NCBI GenBank assembly: GCA_021234155.1 | Contig: JAJEKV010000015.1 | Coordinates: 5,775,194 to 5,839,193, forward strand | Length of the DNA: 64,000 nucleotides | Origin: Isoetes taiwanensis | Taxonomy: Eukaryota > Streptophyta > Lycopodiopsida > Isoetales > Isoetaceae | Reading direction: 5' to 3' | In this document: positions 11,025-24,628 of the stretch, in pieces | Position numbering within the stretch: the first letter of the stretch is position 1 | Layout: the number at the start of each line of letters is the position of its first letter | Program-made: the position numbers and the translations under genes | Notes under the pieces: model-generated | Told to the model about the DNA's origin: nothing | Databases searched by the model: none | What the model saw: only the letters and a program-made list of their open reading frames with translations

Positions 11025-11980
11025 ATTTTTTGTTAAGTCTAGAATGACATATTTCTGTTGTACTGCCCTTGAATTTTTATTAAAGTGTGGAAATAATCAT
11101 TCACATCCATGGTTTGCAAACTGCAGCTGTGGTAAGCTTCTTTTCTTATTTATCTATTCAGCAAATCGTCTTTCATTTTCACTCTCCGTGGCTACCTTTT
11201 TGCATTTGTGAACCAGTTATGCATATGAAAAACAGACTTTACACATTCGTGTTGGTAATGTAGCAGAAACTACTTAAAAAATGACATTGAGAATTTTATC
11301 ACAATTCTTATTCTGACATAAAATATTTTAGAAAACTCCATTTCGTATTGGTGTGAATATAGCCTAATTTTGTTTGTAGAAATGCTCATTGTAATATTGC
11401 TACAAGTCTTTATGTGAGGACATTTCTGTTAGCCCTTAACTTTTTTCCATGGAACTCATGGACTACTTGATGTAGAGATCTCTTTGCAGTGCATGGAAAT
11501 AGACTGGTGACCTATGGGATGCTGTGATTTCACGAAGGCTCTGTGGAGATTGGCAATGACTGTAATTTGGCAGACACAGCTTGGCATTGCCCATGGATGG
11601 ATCATTTGCAGGTTAGTGCATTGATGTTCTGTTTATTGATCTGCATGTTGAGAATGTTATGATGGTATTGTAATATAGTTCGTGGGATGGATAGGGGATC
11701 CTTGCAGATAAGTTGTATCATCAATTCATGCTTTGAAAGCTCGCTTCTTTCTGCATCCAGTTCCAACATATGATGTAGAGCACTAGGCTATGCTGAAATA
11801 TAATGTATCTTTAAATGCCTCCATTTTGCATGCTACCTTGCAGATTGATAAAGTTCCCACACTCCTGAATGTGGGGTGTGAATAGAAAATTTTACTATGT
11901 ATATGTTTTGATTTGAGGCGCTTAGTTGTTGAGTCCGCCCTCAACTATTGATCCATGCCCCTGTGATATTTTAAGTGGCA

Positions 11981-12783
11981 GACCTTGGAGCTTCATATGG
12001 AGTTGATGTGTCCCCTGTAGCACTGGGAGGACTTCTTAGACTGAATATTTCACTTAGGTTTCTTGCAATAATAGTTTTTTATGTTGGGCATATATATTAT
12101 GGTTGTATTATGGCTGAAGTAGTCAAATAATGCCGTTAAAGTAGTTTGGTCTGTTGTTGACGATTTTATTATCTTTTCTTTATGATAAAGAAACTAAGAA
12201 AGATTCCTTCTATGGTGTTCACAAACATTCTATCTCAATAAATTTAATATTCCTGAATGGCATTTGCAGGTTTTGTCAAAGTTATCTGTACTGGTGCAAT
12301 GGCTTTTTGCTGCCATACAACGAGGAGTAAACAGTTACTGAAGCATATTAAACGTGCTATCATTCTAGATGTTTCCAGCTCACCAGTTGGCTCAGGTCGT
12401 GTAACATCACTCATCCAAATGCTGTTAACTAGTAGTAGGCTTGGTATAACTTAACTTAGGTAAAGGTTTCGTCCAGTTATGGAATTTCCCATGCTAGCGT
12501 CCTATATCTCTTTGTAGCAACTGTTATGTCTTTTATTGATTAAGCAAGTATACCATTTTGGACACCTTGGAGCTTCTTATGGAGTTGATGTGTCCCCTGT
12601 AGCATTGGAAGGACTTCTTGAACTGAATATTTCACTTAGGCTTCTTGAAATAATAGTTTTTCTTACGTTGGGCATATTATATTATGGTTGTAGTATGGTT
12701 GTAGTTTTTGGGAGAAGTAGTCAGATAATGCCTCTAAAGTAGTTTGCTCTGTTGTTGACCATTTTGCTATCTTTTCTTTATCA
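11981..12783 (+). repeat. Internal direct repeat pair inside unit C
   Basis: Two related copies, 11981-12183 and 12561-12783, are separated by about 380 bases. Each starts with a Leu-Gly-Ala-Ser-Tyr-Gly-Val-Asp-Val-Ser-Pro reading and ends with a TTATCTTTTCTTTAT tail. The same pair occurs in unit D (15131-15333 and 15711-15933) and unit B (about 2930-3130 and 3505-3730), so this internal duplication predates the amplification of the 3.15-kb unit. The encoded stretch shows replacement as well as silent changes, so selection for protein is not evident. Confidence 0.85.
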
Positions 12784-13047
12784 GATATATGCACAATCAA
12801 TGCCATTTTTTTTGGTGTGTATTAAGAATTATTATTAACACTTGGCATTGTCTTTACCAGATTGGCGAGTACGTCTACTCAACTCTTTGTACCGTACACC
12901 TTTCAGATTGTGGGTTAGTGTCTTAAACGTATGAGCAATTATTGGATTTGTAGCACTAGGCAAGGTGAACCTTAAATTCTACTTCAAGTTTTTAATTGTT
13001 GCACTGTTATTTTGTTTGGTCTAAGATTTTACATAATGGAATAGAAA

Positions 13048-16000
13048 ATGAGTGAGGAATTGAAAAGAAAAGAAGACGTTTGCCCATATGAGGCTGAGGC
13101 AAATAGCCTCTGGGCTGCACTGTCTGGTGACTAGCAAGATGTGACAAATCAATGATCAGGTTGTTATCCTTACCTCATAATCACATGTCCATTCTCCCCA
13201 TACTCCTCAATGTCGAGGGCTGGAACTATGTTTCAATGTGGCGTTGGACAGACTTGCTACATTGCAAGGTTCTCATGTTTCCTCTGCTCAACCTTCCTTC
13301 TCCAATGCCCTCATTGCAGCACTCAAACGTGCTCAAGCTCATCAGAGAAGAGGTTATCCAGAACAACAGGTGCCTCTCTTGGCTGTAAAAGTAGAGATGG
13401 AACAACTTATTATTTCAATCCTTGATGATCCTAGCATAAGCAGGGTTATGCGCAAGCTAGCTTTTCAAGTACCCAAATCAAAAACTGCCTTGAAGAGGCC
13501 ATGGGCTCAACTCCTCAAACACAGAAGCAGTCTAGAATTGGGTCTGTGAACATGGATCGACTGAGGTTGAAATTGGGCTCTGGGGAACATATGGGATTTA
13601 ATCTTGCTGGCTTTCGCAGTCCTTTTAGTTGAATTCATGCTGGAGGTGCATACCCTAGGTTGCTTGGATATGGGACTTCTTTTGAGCATGAGCAATTTCT
13701 AGGGCTTCAATTTGGGATGCCAGAGAGGAATTTTAAGCCTTTGAATCTTCTTAGCAGGGATCAGGATTTGGAGCCTGCAACGTTTAATGCTCAAGAGATG
13801 AAGAATGTGATTGATATTCTATTGAAATCCAAGAAGAGAAATTCTGTGTTGATAGCGGAGCGAACATTGGGAACTAGCTTCTCAAACGAGCTTATGCAGC
13901 GCCTTGACAAGTCTGATGTTCCTGAGGTCCTCCATGGGGTCAAGCTACTGTTGTATAATCTCTCTTTCATGTCTAATTTTCATTCTAAGGAAGAGATAAA
14001 CCAGAAAATGAAGGAACTAGGCAAGGCTGTTGAAGACCGTATGTGTACTGGAGCCATTGTCTTCTTGGGGGAATTGCTGGTACAGAAGCCCCTACCTCAA
14101 AATTTTGGAGCTTTGAATTTGTGTCTGCACGACATATTTCTGCTGTGCCGTTGTTGAATGTCTTGTTTAAGTCTAGAATGACATATTTCTGTTGTACTGC
14201 CCTTGAATTTTTATTAAAGTCTGGAAAGAATCATTCACATCCATGGTTTGCAAACTGCAGCTGTGGTAAGCTTCTTTTCTTATTTATCTATTCAGCAAAT
14301 CGTCTTTCATTTTCACTCTCCGTGGCTACCTTTTTGCATTTGTGAACCAGTTATGCATATGGAAAACAGACTTTACACATTCTTGTTGGTAATGTAGCAG
14401 AAACTACTTAAAAAATGACATTGAGAATTTTATCACAATTCTTATTCTGACATAAAATATTTTAGAAAACTCCATTTCGTATTGGTGTGAATATAGCCTA
14501 ATTTTGTTTGTAGAAATGCTCATTGTAATATTGCTACAAGTCTTTATGTGAGGATATTTCTGTTACCCCTTAACTTTTTTCCATGGAACTCATGGACTAC
14601 TTGATGCAGAGATCTCTTTGCAGTTGCATGGAAATAGATTGGTGACCTATGGGATGCTGTGATTTCACGAAGGCTCTGTGGAGATTGGCAATGACTGTAA
14701 TTTGGCAGACACAGCTTGGCATTGCCCATGGATGGATCATTTGCAGGTTAGTGCATTGATGTTATGTTTATTGGTCTGCATGTTGAGAATGTTATGATGG
14801 TATTGTAATATAGTTCGTGGGATGGATAGGGGATCCTTGCAGATAAGTTGTATCATCAATTCTTGCTTTGAAAGCTCGCTTCTTTCTGCATCCAGTTCCA
14901 ACATATCATGTAGAGCACTAGGCTATGCTGAAATATAATGTATCTTTAAATGCCTCCGTTTTGCATGCCTTTGATCACTATGCTACCTTGCAAATTGATA
15001 AAGTTCCCACACTCCTGAATGTGGGGTGTGAATAGAAAATTTTACTACGTATATGTTTTGAGTTGAGGCGCTTATTTGTTGAGTCCGCCCTCAACTGTTG
15101 ATCCATGCCCCTGTGATATTTTAAGTGGCAGACCTTGGAGCTTCATATGGAGTTGATGTGTCCCCTGTAGCACTGGGAGGACTTCTTAGACTGAATATTT
15201 CACTTAGGTTTCTTGCAATAATAGTTTTTTATGTTGGGCATATATATTATGGTTGTATTATGGCTGAAGTAGTCAAATAATGCCGTTAAAGTAGTTTGGT
15301 CTGTTGTTGACGATTTTATTATCTTTTCTTTATCATAAAGAAACTAAGAAAGAAACTTTCTATGGTGTTCACAAACATTCTATCTCAATAAATTTAATAT
15401 TCCTGAATGGCATTTGTAGGTTTTGTCAAGGTTATCTGTACTGGTGCAATGGCTTTTTGCTGCCATACAACGAGGAGTAAACAGTTACTGAAGTATATTA
15501 AACGTGCTATCATTCTAGATGTTTCCAGCTCACCAGTTGGCTCGGGTCGTGTAACATCACTCATCCAAATGCTGTTAACTAGTAGTAGGCTTGGTATTGC
15601 TTAACTTAGGTAAAGGTTTCGTCCAGTTATGGAATTTCCCATGCTAGCGTCCTATATCTCTTTGTAGCAACTGTTATGTCTTTTATTGATTAAGCAAGTA
15701 TACCATTTTGGACACTTTGGAGCTTCTTATGGAGTTGATGTGTCCCCTGTAGCATTGGAAGGACTTCTTGAACTGAATATTTCACTTAGGCTTCTTGAAA
15801 TAATAGTTTTTCTTACGTTGGGCATATTATATTATGGTTGTAGTATGGTTGTAGTTTTTGGGAGAAGTAGTCAGATAATGCCTCTAAAGTAGTTTGCTCT
15901 GTTGTTGACCATTTTGCTATCTTTTCTTTATCAGATATATGCACAATCAATGCCATTTTTTTTGGTGTGAATTAAGAATTATTATTAACACTTGGCATTG

Positions 16001-16198
16001 TCTTTACCAGATTGGCGAGTACGTCTACCTCAACTCTTTGTACCGTACACCTTTCAGATTGTGGGTTAGTGTCTTAAACGTATGAGCAATTATTGGATTT
16101 GTAGCACTAGGCAAGGTGAACCTTAAATTCTACTTCAAGTTTTTAATTGTTGCACTGTTATTTTGTTTGGTCTAAGATTTTACATAATGGAATAGAAA
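13048..16198 (+). repeat. SMXL array unit D
   Basis: A complete unit of 3151 bases from the start motif at 13048 to its recurrence at 16199. It is nearly identical to unit C. An insertion of about 18 bases near 14966 adds a second short CTATGCTACC context. Confidence 0.93.
13184..14157 (+). pseudogene. SMXL/D53-like protein fragment, unit D (frameshift and stop)
   Basis: Same content as the unit C fragment, with the Clp-N half (13184-13460) and NTPase-start half (13660-14157). A one-base deletion near 13453 (ATGCGCAAG where unit C has ATGCGCGAAG) shifts the frame. The unit C in-frame TGA is also present, at about 13630. Sharing the stop shows that the truncated fragment was already dead, or non-coding, before the two units separated. 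Confidence 0.86.
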
Positions 16199-16294
16199 AT
16201 GAGTGAGGAAAAGAAAAGAAAAGAAGACGTTTGCCCATATGAGGCTGAGGCAAATAGCCTCTGGGCTGCACTGTCTGGTGACTAGCAAGATGTG
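16199..16294 (+). repeat. Partial unit ending the SMXL array
   Basis: The first 96 bases of a unit, identical in kind to 13048-13143, then an abrupt departure at GATGTG into unrelated sequence. This is the right edge of the array. Confidence 0.88.
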
Positions 16295-18000
16295 CTAACA
16301 CGTGGTATGAAGTCTGTCAGTTAAATGAGGGTAGACCCGTGCATAGTGCTGAGTGAACCCGTGTGAGAAATTGCCATCATTCTTGGAACTTTTTATGGAT
16401 CTTTTCCTTCCTAAGAATGGTCCGATCCTCTTGCTTTTATAGGAGCAAATTTTTAGAAACAATGGCTTTTACTTTTTGATGTTATTGACTGCCGGAACAA
16501 GGTAAAAAGTTCTTCAGCAAGCTTTCCTCTTTTGTAGAATTTAGAATAGGGTATTAAAGGTTATGCTCATATTTGTAGTTGAAACTTTGCCAGCATGTTT
16601 AGCTATTTTATGGCTCATTTTAACTAAATTTTAGGCAAAGAAGATAGATGGAGCCTGCCCAAATTAAGATTGTATTAGCTTTGCTTTCACCATGAGGTTG
16701 AAAATTATAGAATGACACATTTGCTTTAGCAATTTCTTCATCCTTTCCGATTTATTTGAAGGTATAATAGGTGTAGTTTATGGGTAGTACAGGAATCTAT
16801 GTATTCTGCTCAGACAAGACACTGGACACGCTCAGAAAAATAGAGTTGGCATCTGAAAGACTCTTATAGGTAACCAGGCCCTTTTCTGTGGAAGCTTATT
16901 GCCACACCGGAACTTTGCTTATGGAGCTCTAATAAGTTGTAAACTTAAGCATAGTTGTTTGGTAAGAAGTGTATATCTGTCTCGGTTGTGCTTTATAAGT
17001 GTCAATGGCCTTCCATTTGTGCACATAGTGTTATATAATGAATTTGGTACCTTTATCTTAGGCATGGTTGACCAAATGGTGTTGTTTCATGTTGCTTTAC
17101 AAATAAGAAGACAACAGATTCCGCAAATTCAGACCATCTATTGGAGTAAGGGTCAGAGCAGCGCATGTGTTTGTTTGAAGCATTAAGCCTCTAAGCAGAT
17201 GGATATACATTGGAATCCCTTGATACAAGTAAGCTTTGCATGGAATGGGTCCCATAGAATGGAGGACTTATAAAGCTTCTTTAGCTGTCGTTCTTGCGGA
17301 GTTCATGCTTGCTTGATGTGTCCTGAAAAATAGCCACAGAATTATTTCAGTCCTTGATAAGTAGCAAATTCACAAATCTTCAGTGTTAAGTTTATTTTCC
17401 TTATGCTTGCAGAATGCTCAGGTTCCAGATCATGGAAACACGATTTGAAGAGCAACATTGCAAGCAAGGGATATGTGTTGTAAAGGCTAGGCAATAGCTG
17501 ATGTTAGGAAGCAAATAAAACATCACTTTGAGAAGGGTCGAGAATGAGTTGTGGCTGCATGAGAAATTAAAATGACAAGGCCAATGGAAGCCTATTGGAC
17601 TTTAGTATCTAAATCAATGCTCCATGGCATTTCCATGAAAGAGGGAATTGGCTCTTTCCATGTTTAAAAACCTACTTGCTTCTGTTATAATGTCTGAGAT
17701 AAAAACAGTAGCTCAACCTTGCAGTAGCATGCCAATGATTTTTGAAACAACCCATCCGCAAATGCTTCATCGCCCTCAATTTTCCACTTTAGAGCACGCT
17801 CTCCATATTTTCACACCTAGACTTCTGTAGGTTGCTGCATGTAGCCAGATAGAAAGCTTAGATTAGTGACTTTGTGATGGTCTCTTAGTAGCATATAACC
17901 CACGTCTAGATAATCATTTTGAGCTGTTTATGGAATAATAGCAAGTTGTATTCATGCAATAGGCATAAAATATAAAATTTATTGATGTTGTCTTTTCAGA
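16295..18000. other. Gene-free AT-rich stretch
   Basis: No reading frame with recognisable protein motifs, no RNA gene and no clear repeat was found by eye on either strand. Short open frames (16899-17186, 17648-17830) look like chance. Confidence 0.5.
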
Positions 18001-18336
18001 AAAAGGTTAAGGGTACTTATGATAATGATACAACCGAAACAAGTTCCCATTTCCAATAGCCAAGTTCCCATTTCCAACAGACGATGAATTCACTCAAGAT
18101 GGGAAGCTTAGTAAGTCGACAAAACCTTTCCTTAAAGCAGGGCAAACTATTACAGTCTATGTGATATGATGCATACCTTTCTTCTGCAGGAAGTTTAAGG
18201 TTGATCCGATAGAGAAGAAGAGTCGTGTGAAGGCTTTAATACGAGAAGAGATATGCAAGCTTCCGGAGGATGGGGATGAAGAAAATGAAAAACTAGAAGA
18301 TTCGAGCAAAGAAGATATAGCTGCTAGTGGTGATTA
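18001..18336 (+). pseudogene. Possible 3'-terminal exon(s) of an unidentified gene
   Basis: After a TTTTCAG acceptor at about 18000, a lysine-rich frame KKVKGTYDNDTTETSS is seen. After CTTCTGCAG at about 18190, a charged frame continues to a TAA near 18336: FKVDPIEKKSRVKALIREE, then a Glu/Asp-rich tail ending in KEDIAASGD. The composition looks coding and the stop is followed by AT-rich 3' sequence. The splice donor between the two pieces does not join them in a consistent frame, and a 20-base duplication (AAGTTCCCATTTCC twice) disrupts the first piece. I do not recognise the family. Confidence 0.35.
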
Positions 18337-21300
18337 ATGTATGGAAGATTCATAATAATTTGAATTGAGGGATTACTGATTTCTCTTTGGGACGTTTTTG
18401 TTCCAATGTGTAAAACGTTACTTAATTAACAAACCAGAATTGACTTGTGTAATTTTGTAGGGGTTTTTTGTTGGTTGTTTTTGCTTCAAATTGTTTATGG
18501 AAGATGTTGGATGCTACTAGACGGCATAAGGATCATAGCCATAAGGATCATATGTAGCTCAACCATGGGGTGTACAAAATACCATAAGATCATTCATTAA
18601 CAATGGATTGTGTGTTTTACTTATTTGCGACCGTTTGAGCAACTACTTGTGCAGAGATGTTTTTTCTAGCGTGTTGAAAGCTTCAATGTTTTGAATTGCA
18701 AAGACACTGATGACGTTCTCGTTTGTTATAATAGGGCATAACGCTCTCGGGCATAACACTCTCGTTCCAGGGTGTTACCCCTCTCTTATTTAGAGCTCCA
18801 CAATAGGCCAGATAGGAAATGTAAAAAGCCGATCATTGTATAGGAACAATTGATTCTAAAAACAAGACATATTGAGCCTAAAAGCCAAAATATGGTGTTG
18901 TCCCTGTACTTTGGTCAATGGTCAATGCATCCTCAACCTCTTTCATACGATTAACAGGAAAATATGTACCTCTCCCTTCTTGCAAATACTTCCACAATAT
19001 ACAACGTACCAATCATTACTTGAATTCAAGACTTTGTCAAGAAAGTTGTAAACCAAAACATTATTGAATTTTATAACAATATGTCTAAATATTATATGTG
19101 GTCATAGTTGGAGGCTTTTCTTAAAATGTATATTTAGATGGTCATAGCTCAATGTTGTTCTTCAACTACAATTCAATTTTAACAATATACTTTAATTATG
19201 AATGCCATTACATCTATCGAGTTTGTCCCATCTATGCACTTGATTCCATGTACATAAAGTTTGATTTCAAACTAATTAATCCTTCCAAACTTTTATTAAG
19301 GTAAACTTCCTTGAATTATGAATCAAATGTATTGCCCAACCTACAAATCTATGCCAACCAAGACTTATGACTTCTTCTATTGTCCCCTCTACAAACTGTT
19401 ACATGATATAACATGACAAATGCATGCCATTTTCTCATGCGTTGGCATTTGCCTGACTCACTTATATAGGTAGTGCCACAATATTCTATGTCAAGGTTAT
19501 AGAATTCTATTTCAATATTTTATGGCAAGGATGAAGTTCTATGGATCTAAGGGCTATGCTTTTTTTATTTCTATTCTTCTGTTTTGCACATGCGCATGAG
19601 GCCTCCATAATTTGTATTAGGATGCTAAGCCAGATGTGTAGAAATTGCAGTTTGAAGATTTGTATAGATGTACAAGAAAATAAAGTTTGGATAACTATTT
19701 ATTTTCCTTACAATGATGTAATATAGATTCATCTCGATCATGATGTATTAGGAAAGGCAGTGTGGCAGATATAGTACCATAGGTATTTCCTTATTGGAGT
19801 TTGAGCTTCCTTTAGCAGCGAAGCTAGATTTAAGAACTTGCGAATCCTCTTAGACTTGACTATGTGGATAATGAATCATGGTATATTTTCGTGGATCATA
19901 CAAATAACATTATGTATTTAAATATTATTTATGTCTAGGAGAATAGGTAGGTTATTGGAACTTTCCTGGACCATACAAATAACATTATGTATAACTGCTT
20001 TAAGTATTATTTATGTCTAGGAGAATAGGTAGGTTATTGGAACTTTCCTTTTTAAAAATTCTCTGATCCCATTTTAGAAGAGCACATAGACATTAGTTAC
20101 TTTGTAGTGTGGTATATAGAGGACATCATCTTTTGACAATTAGTTGCGCGGCTTGGCATGCATGTCAATAGTTTGGATGTGCTTTTCTTATAAATATTCA
20201 GCTAATATCCCATGGCATGTAATTGTTTGTTGTTTTACCAAGTCGACACTTCGTTGTAATTGTCTATTTCTATAACTTTTAAATGCTTTCACTTCAATCT
20301 ACTGGGACATGTTCAATCTATTGAGACATGCAATGTTAATGTTCATATGTTCACTTATGTTCGTAGGAGCATATAGCTATTTAATTGTTTTTGTCTCTGT
20401 TGTACCCAGTTGTATGTTTATTCTTTTGAAAAGAATCATAGCGGGACTGGGCCCATTATGGACTGTGCCATGAGAGGTCATCCTCAAACAAAGGTATATT
20501 GCGCCAATCTTGCATTTATGGAAGCATGTATTGCCGTGCATTGCAATCATTGATAGATCGCTTATAAATTAGGTGACGATTGTGAAAGCAAGCATTTTGT
20601 ATTGATATGAGCAAGCATCAGAGATATTGTGTATTCCTAGTTCATCTGTGCTTTTAGATAAGGTGAACAATGGTATTGTGTATTCATTTCTTTCATCAGA
20701 TGACTGCAAGCAACTTTGAACATACCAAGAAAAAGAGCAACTATGGTTGGTAGAACCATACCAGGGTGTCTTTTGTCTCCCCAACTTGGTAGGATGCACC
20801 CCTTAATCTAATTCAAATTCTACAACATTTAAGATGTCATTTTGTTTTTGCTGATTGAGTTTTTTTTGCTTGATTTTACAACAGCGACAATATTTTTTAC
20901 TTGATGTTGGACTCTCAAAATATTGTGAGCATCTTAATAATTCAAGCAACAACAATTTACTACTACAAATTTCTGTAAGTCAATAGTTTCTAGTTTCTTG
21001 TGAATAAATACAGGGTATTGGAAATTAACAAGTTTGCAAGCAATGTTAGGCGTTGAATGACTTATAGCATGAAGATGTCTTAGAACAGGTAATCTAGGTC
21101 AGACATGACATGGTTTTGTGCTATAGTTGCATTGGAGATTGAAATCAGTAATCGAAGCGGTCTAAATCACATAGTCCATCTACTGTTAATTTTCCTCTCC
21201 ATAATTTCAAGTTTGCAAACACGGTATTTACATTTGTTAAATAAGATGCAAATAATGATCTGGATCCAGATATTATTGTTATGGAACTTGCAACGCATCC

Positions 21301-23320
21301 CTGTACATTGAAGAACTTGAGGAAGCTAATTTTTCGATTCTGAACAAGGACATAAATGCTTCTACTAGAAGAGAATTTTACATGCTATTTTGAAAGATGC
21401 CTATATGTTCTCACTATAATTTCATTTGAATTATTATGAAGCATAGTTTAAACTCCTCCTGTATATTTAAAAAGTTGAGTGGCATTTAAATAATCATAAT
21501 TGTGAGACCTTTGAGGCTTTTATTAGTCAATGGATTGTAAAAGTTCACAGAGTAAAGTGGTTTAAAATTGAAATAGCTGTCAAGGAATTTGCTAGAAGAC
21601 GCACTCTACTTCACGATGCTCCAAATTCCAAAACTTGGCAAACCCCTTTTTCCGCCAATGTTTTAAAATCCATGTTCGGCACATTCAAGCTCTACTATGC
21701 CATTAAGAACTCTGGTGCCAAAGTACCGAGCATTGCAACATCATAAAGAGAATTGGAATTTCATGATGGACATTTGGTTATTTTATTTTGCATGGTTAAA
21801 TTCGTCCATGGTTGTTATCTATATAATTATTACATTTTTTTTTAGCAATTGGAGGCAGATTCAAACATTCAAATATCTATTTGTGAAAAGTAGGCATTCA
21901 TGAATAAATTCTTCATTGAAATACCCATTTTCTTTTGTGAAAATCAAGCGAGGATCCATGTCCCATGGAATGTCAATTGCAACAGCGACTTTTTTAGCTT
22001 CTAATAGGCACTGCTGGCATGTCCACATATCAGAGAAATATACGGCTCCAAGTTGCAAAGGTTTGGAAGGTTTTCTTAGAGCTGTTCCAATTAGGTTCAA
22101 TCACTCATGTCACATGCCCATACCTGTATTATCATTGTTTTAATAATGTGCTTGCATTTGTGATCATCATAGAATTTTACAAGGTAAAGGAACGAAATGG
22201 ACAGTGACAAGGTTGGTGTAGACATGAAAGAAGCGAGTATAGAGGACATCATGGTTCTGCAAAAGTACCCATTTTTGTACATCTTTGTTTCACTAAACCG
22301 TTATCATGCATAGTCAAAATTCAACGTAAAAAATGCTAAGTTTTTAATTCACATGGCACTCTCTTACACGGTGTCACATGTATTTTAATTGTAGCCATGG
22401 CAACTCAAGCATATCCACTTCAAGAATATCTTCTTTCCATTGATGGAACTCGCTATAGCGTATTATGAATATCTCTTTTAAATGCTTGAGCTTTCATGGA
22501 GATCCAAGCTCATGCATTATCAGTGCCCTCTATATATGTTGATGCTGATGGGTGATATCCTAACTTGCAACTCAAGGATAGCAAGATAGCAAGCCAGCAA
22601 ATCATATATTAAAGAGACCAATTGCTGTCAATTTATCGCTATTTTACAGTTGTGTCCATTGTTGCTAACTTGATTTCCATGGATAGACAAAATTATTAAT
22701 ATATATCTGAATCTTCATATGGTTGGAGGTGCTTTCAAACAATTAGATCGTCTATGCAACCTAGCCTGTATAAAATGACAAACAATTGCACATCTGTTTA
22801 TAGATCTGTTGACGATGGCAAATTAAATATTGCTTTATTTTATTTTGACAACATGGTGTCTATATGTAAAGTTCAAAAGATATTTTAAGTAAAAAGCATC
22901 AATTCTGCTCTAGGTTTGTTGTGCATGCTTATGCATAGGTTGTTTAATGTATACGCTATTCTAGGTTTTTCTCTTACTAGAAGCTTTGTATATTGATAGA
23001 GTTAAAGATGTTCTACTGAACTTGGAAGCATGGATTTTTAGAGATGCAAGAAGTAGAACAATGCTTCAACATGCAGGGCCATGCATCAGTGATTTATAAA
23101 GGATATTGAAGCTTTGGAGGAATATGCATCTGTATAGTTTTCTGATATATCTAGATCGTGGTAGTGAAATGTGGCTCAGTTTGATTCAGTTGCGAGGAGC
23201 GTTCAGTTTCTTGGTCCACTAAAGAATCAGATTCAAGGAAACATTCTGCGCATCTTAAAGACCTTTTAGGTTTTGGTCCAATAACTAAAAAGATCAGGAT
23301 AACACCAGGGCCAAGCATCT
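18337..23320. other. Gene-poor AT-rich stretch with a 75-bp tandem duplication
   Basis: No supported gene. The one clear structure is a two-copy tandem repeat at 19892-19966 and 19967-20048, sharing CATACAAATAACATTATGTA and GTCTAGGAGAATAGGTAGG. Short open frames do not look coding. Confidence 0.5.
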
Positions 23321-23697
23321 ATCATGGTTTGATGTAGTTGTCTGCATTTCTGTTACTGGAATTAGGCTTATCATGGTTTGATGTAGGTGTCTGCATTTCA
23401 GTTGTTGGAATCAGTCTTATCAGACTTATGGGCATCCTTCAATGTAGATAAACTGTAGTATTATTTCATGAGCTCAAATAATCAGAAGAAAGAGACTTCT
23501 TGAACTAGTTCCCAACATGCATATGACAGGTTGGGGGCATTGATACGAGCAATTTTTGCATAATTCAGGCTTATCGGACTTATGGGCATCCTTCAATGTA
23601 CATAAACTGTAGTATTATTTCATGAACTCAAATAATCAGAAGAAAAAGACTTCTAAAAATTGGGACATTTATACGAGCATTTTTGCATAATTCGGTT
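23321..23697. repeat. Two adjacent tandem duplications (49 bp and about 154 bp)
   Basis: 23321-23369 is repeated at 23370-23418 (ATCATGGTTTGATGTAG core). 23416-23569 is repeated at 23570-23697 with a deletion, sharing CTTATGGGCATCCTTCAATG and GATACGAGCA. Each pair is clearly related, with a few substitutions. Confidence 0.85.
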
Positions 23698-23849
23698 GTT
23701 TTTTCTCTAGTTTATTTGCATGTTGACTGTGTGCTGTACTTTTTGGCAATTGAGTTACTAATTTCTGACTGTGATACGTGTTCTTGCATGACAATGATAT
23801 GCATTAGATGCAGCTCCGACTCAATAGCATATTCAGCACGTGAAATCCA

Positions 23850-24410
23850 TAATCCCATCGATCCGAGACATCGGATCGACATTCTAGAATGGGGCGAGCA
23901 TGCATGTCTTGCATGCATGCATGCGGTGCATGCCCTTTCTGGTTGGGAGTTCGCTATTTTAGGTGCGGTTACGCATCAAGCGTCTCATGGCGCTTCCTCT
24001 TCTCTCGGCCAGTACCTTATTCTCTTTGATTTGTTTCCGAGGCGGGGGGAGGGGCTTCTTCTGCTGGTTTGGCCAATTGGCGTTGCTTTCCTGCTATCCA
24101 CCGGCCTTTAGCCTTCATCCTGTGACCTTCGTCCTCGATCCTAGTTTGTTAAGGAAGTCCTTTGGTATTGAGCGCTTTGTTGGTTTCATGCGGTCGCGGT
24201 GCAAGAATGTCGTCGATTCGGCGTAGCGAATCGGCATTCTTACTCAAGACGAGCATGCATGCATTGCATCGTCGCATGCATGCATCGCATGCGTTTTGGG
24301 GCGTTCGTCGGGTTGGGCATTTGCTACTTATTGCGAGTTCTTCATCGGCGTTTCGCCGGCGCTTCCTCTTCTCGCCAGTGATACCTTATTCTCTTTGAAC
24401 CCACCCTCCC
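23850..24410. repeat. GC-rich CATGCATG-rich block, two diverged tandem copies
   Basis: 23850-24030 and 24200-24410 share the order GAGCATGCATG, a run of overlapping CATGCATG, GCGCTTCCTCTTCTC, then CCTTATTCTCTTTG, offset by 352-371 bases. The region is much richer in GC and CpG than its surroundings. CATGCATG is the RY element of seed promoters, but here the motif may simply be a dyad-rich simple repeat. The open frame 23683-24111 across it has no recognisable domain. Confidence 0.7.
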
Positions 24411-24628
24411 CCTTCTTTGTTTACTATATTTTGTACAAGTTACATTTTATCATGTTTTCCACCGGTGGGTGATGCTTTTTCCACCCACTAGGTGATGCTA
24501 TTCTTTGGTATGTTTCTCGTTTGTTGTTGGTGATGTGCAGGTACAGGTTGGCGAGCGCCATCCGTTTTGACTTCTCCATGCGCGGGTTTTTTGGGAGCGA
24601 TTCTATGCCTTACGTTTGTCTAAGCCCC

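Larger units (their letters stand above)
9938..13047 (+). repeat. SMXL array unit C
   Basis: A unit that begins about 23 bases after the usual unit start, because of the copia junction. It is 18 bases shorter than unit D around 11830, where unit D has an extra TTTGATCACTATGC-containing segment. Otherwise it is nearly identical to unit D, far closer than either is to unit B. Confidence 0.93.

Noticed and set aside
12536-12742. 68-codon frame repeated in each array unit as a small membrane protein
   Set aside because: The frame is within the internal repeat of the unit. Comparing the two internal copies shows replacement changes as common as silent ones, and the start lacks support.
23683-24111. 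142-codon open frame as a gene
   Set aside because: It runs through the GC-rich CATGCATG repeat, has no recognisable domain, and the other repeat copy does not keep the frame.
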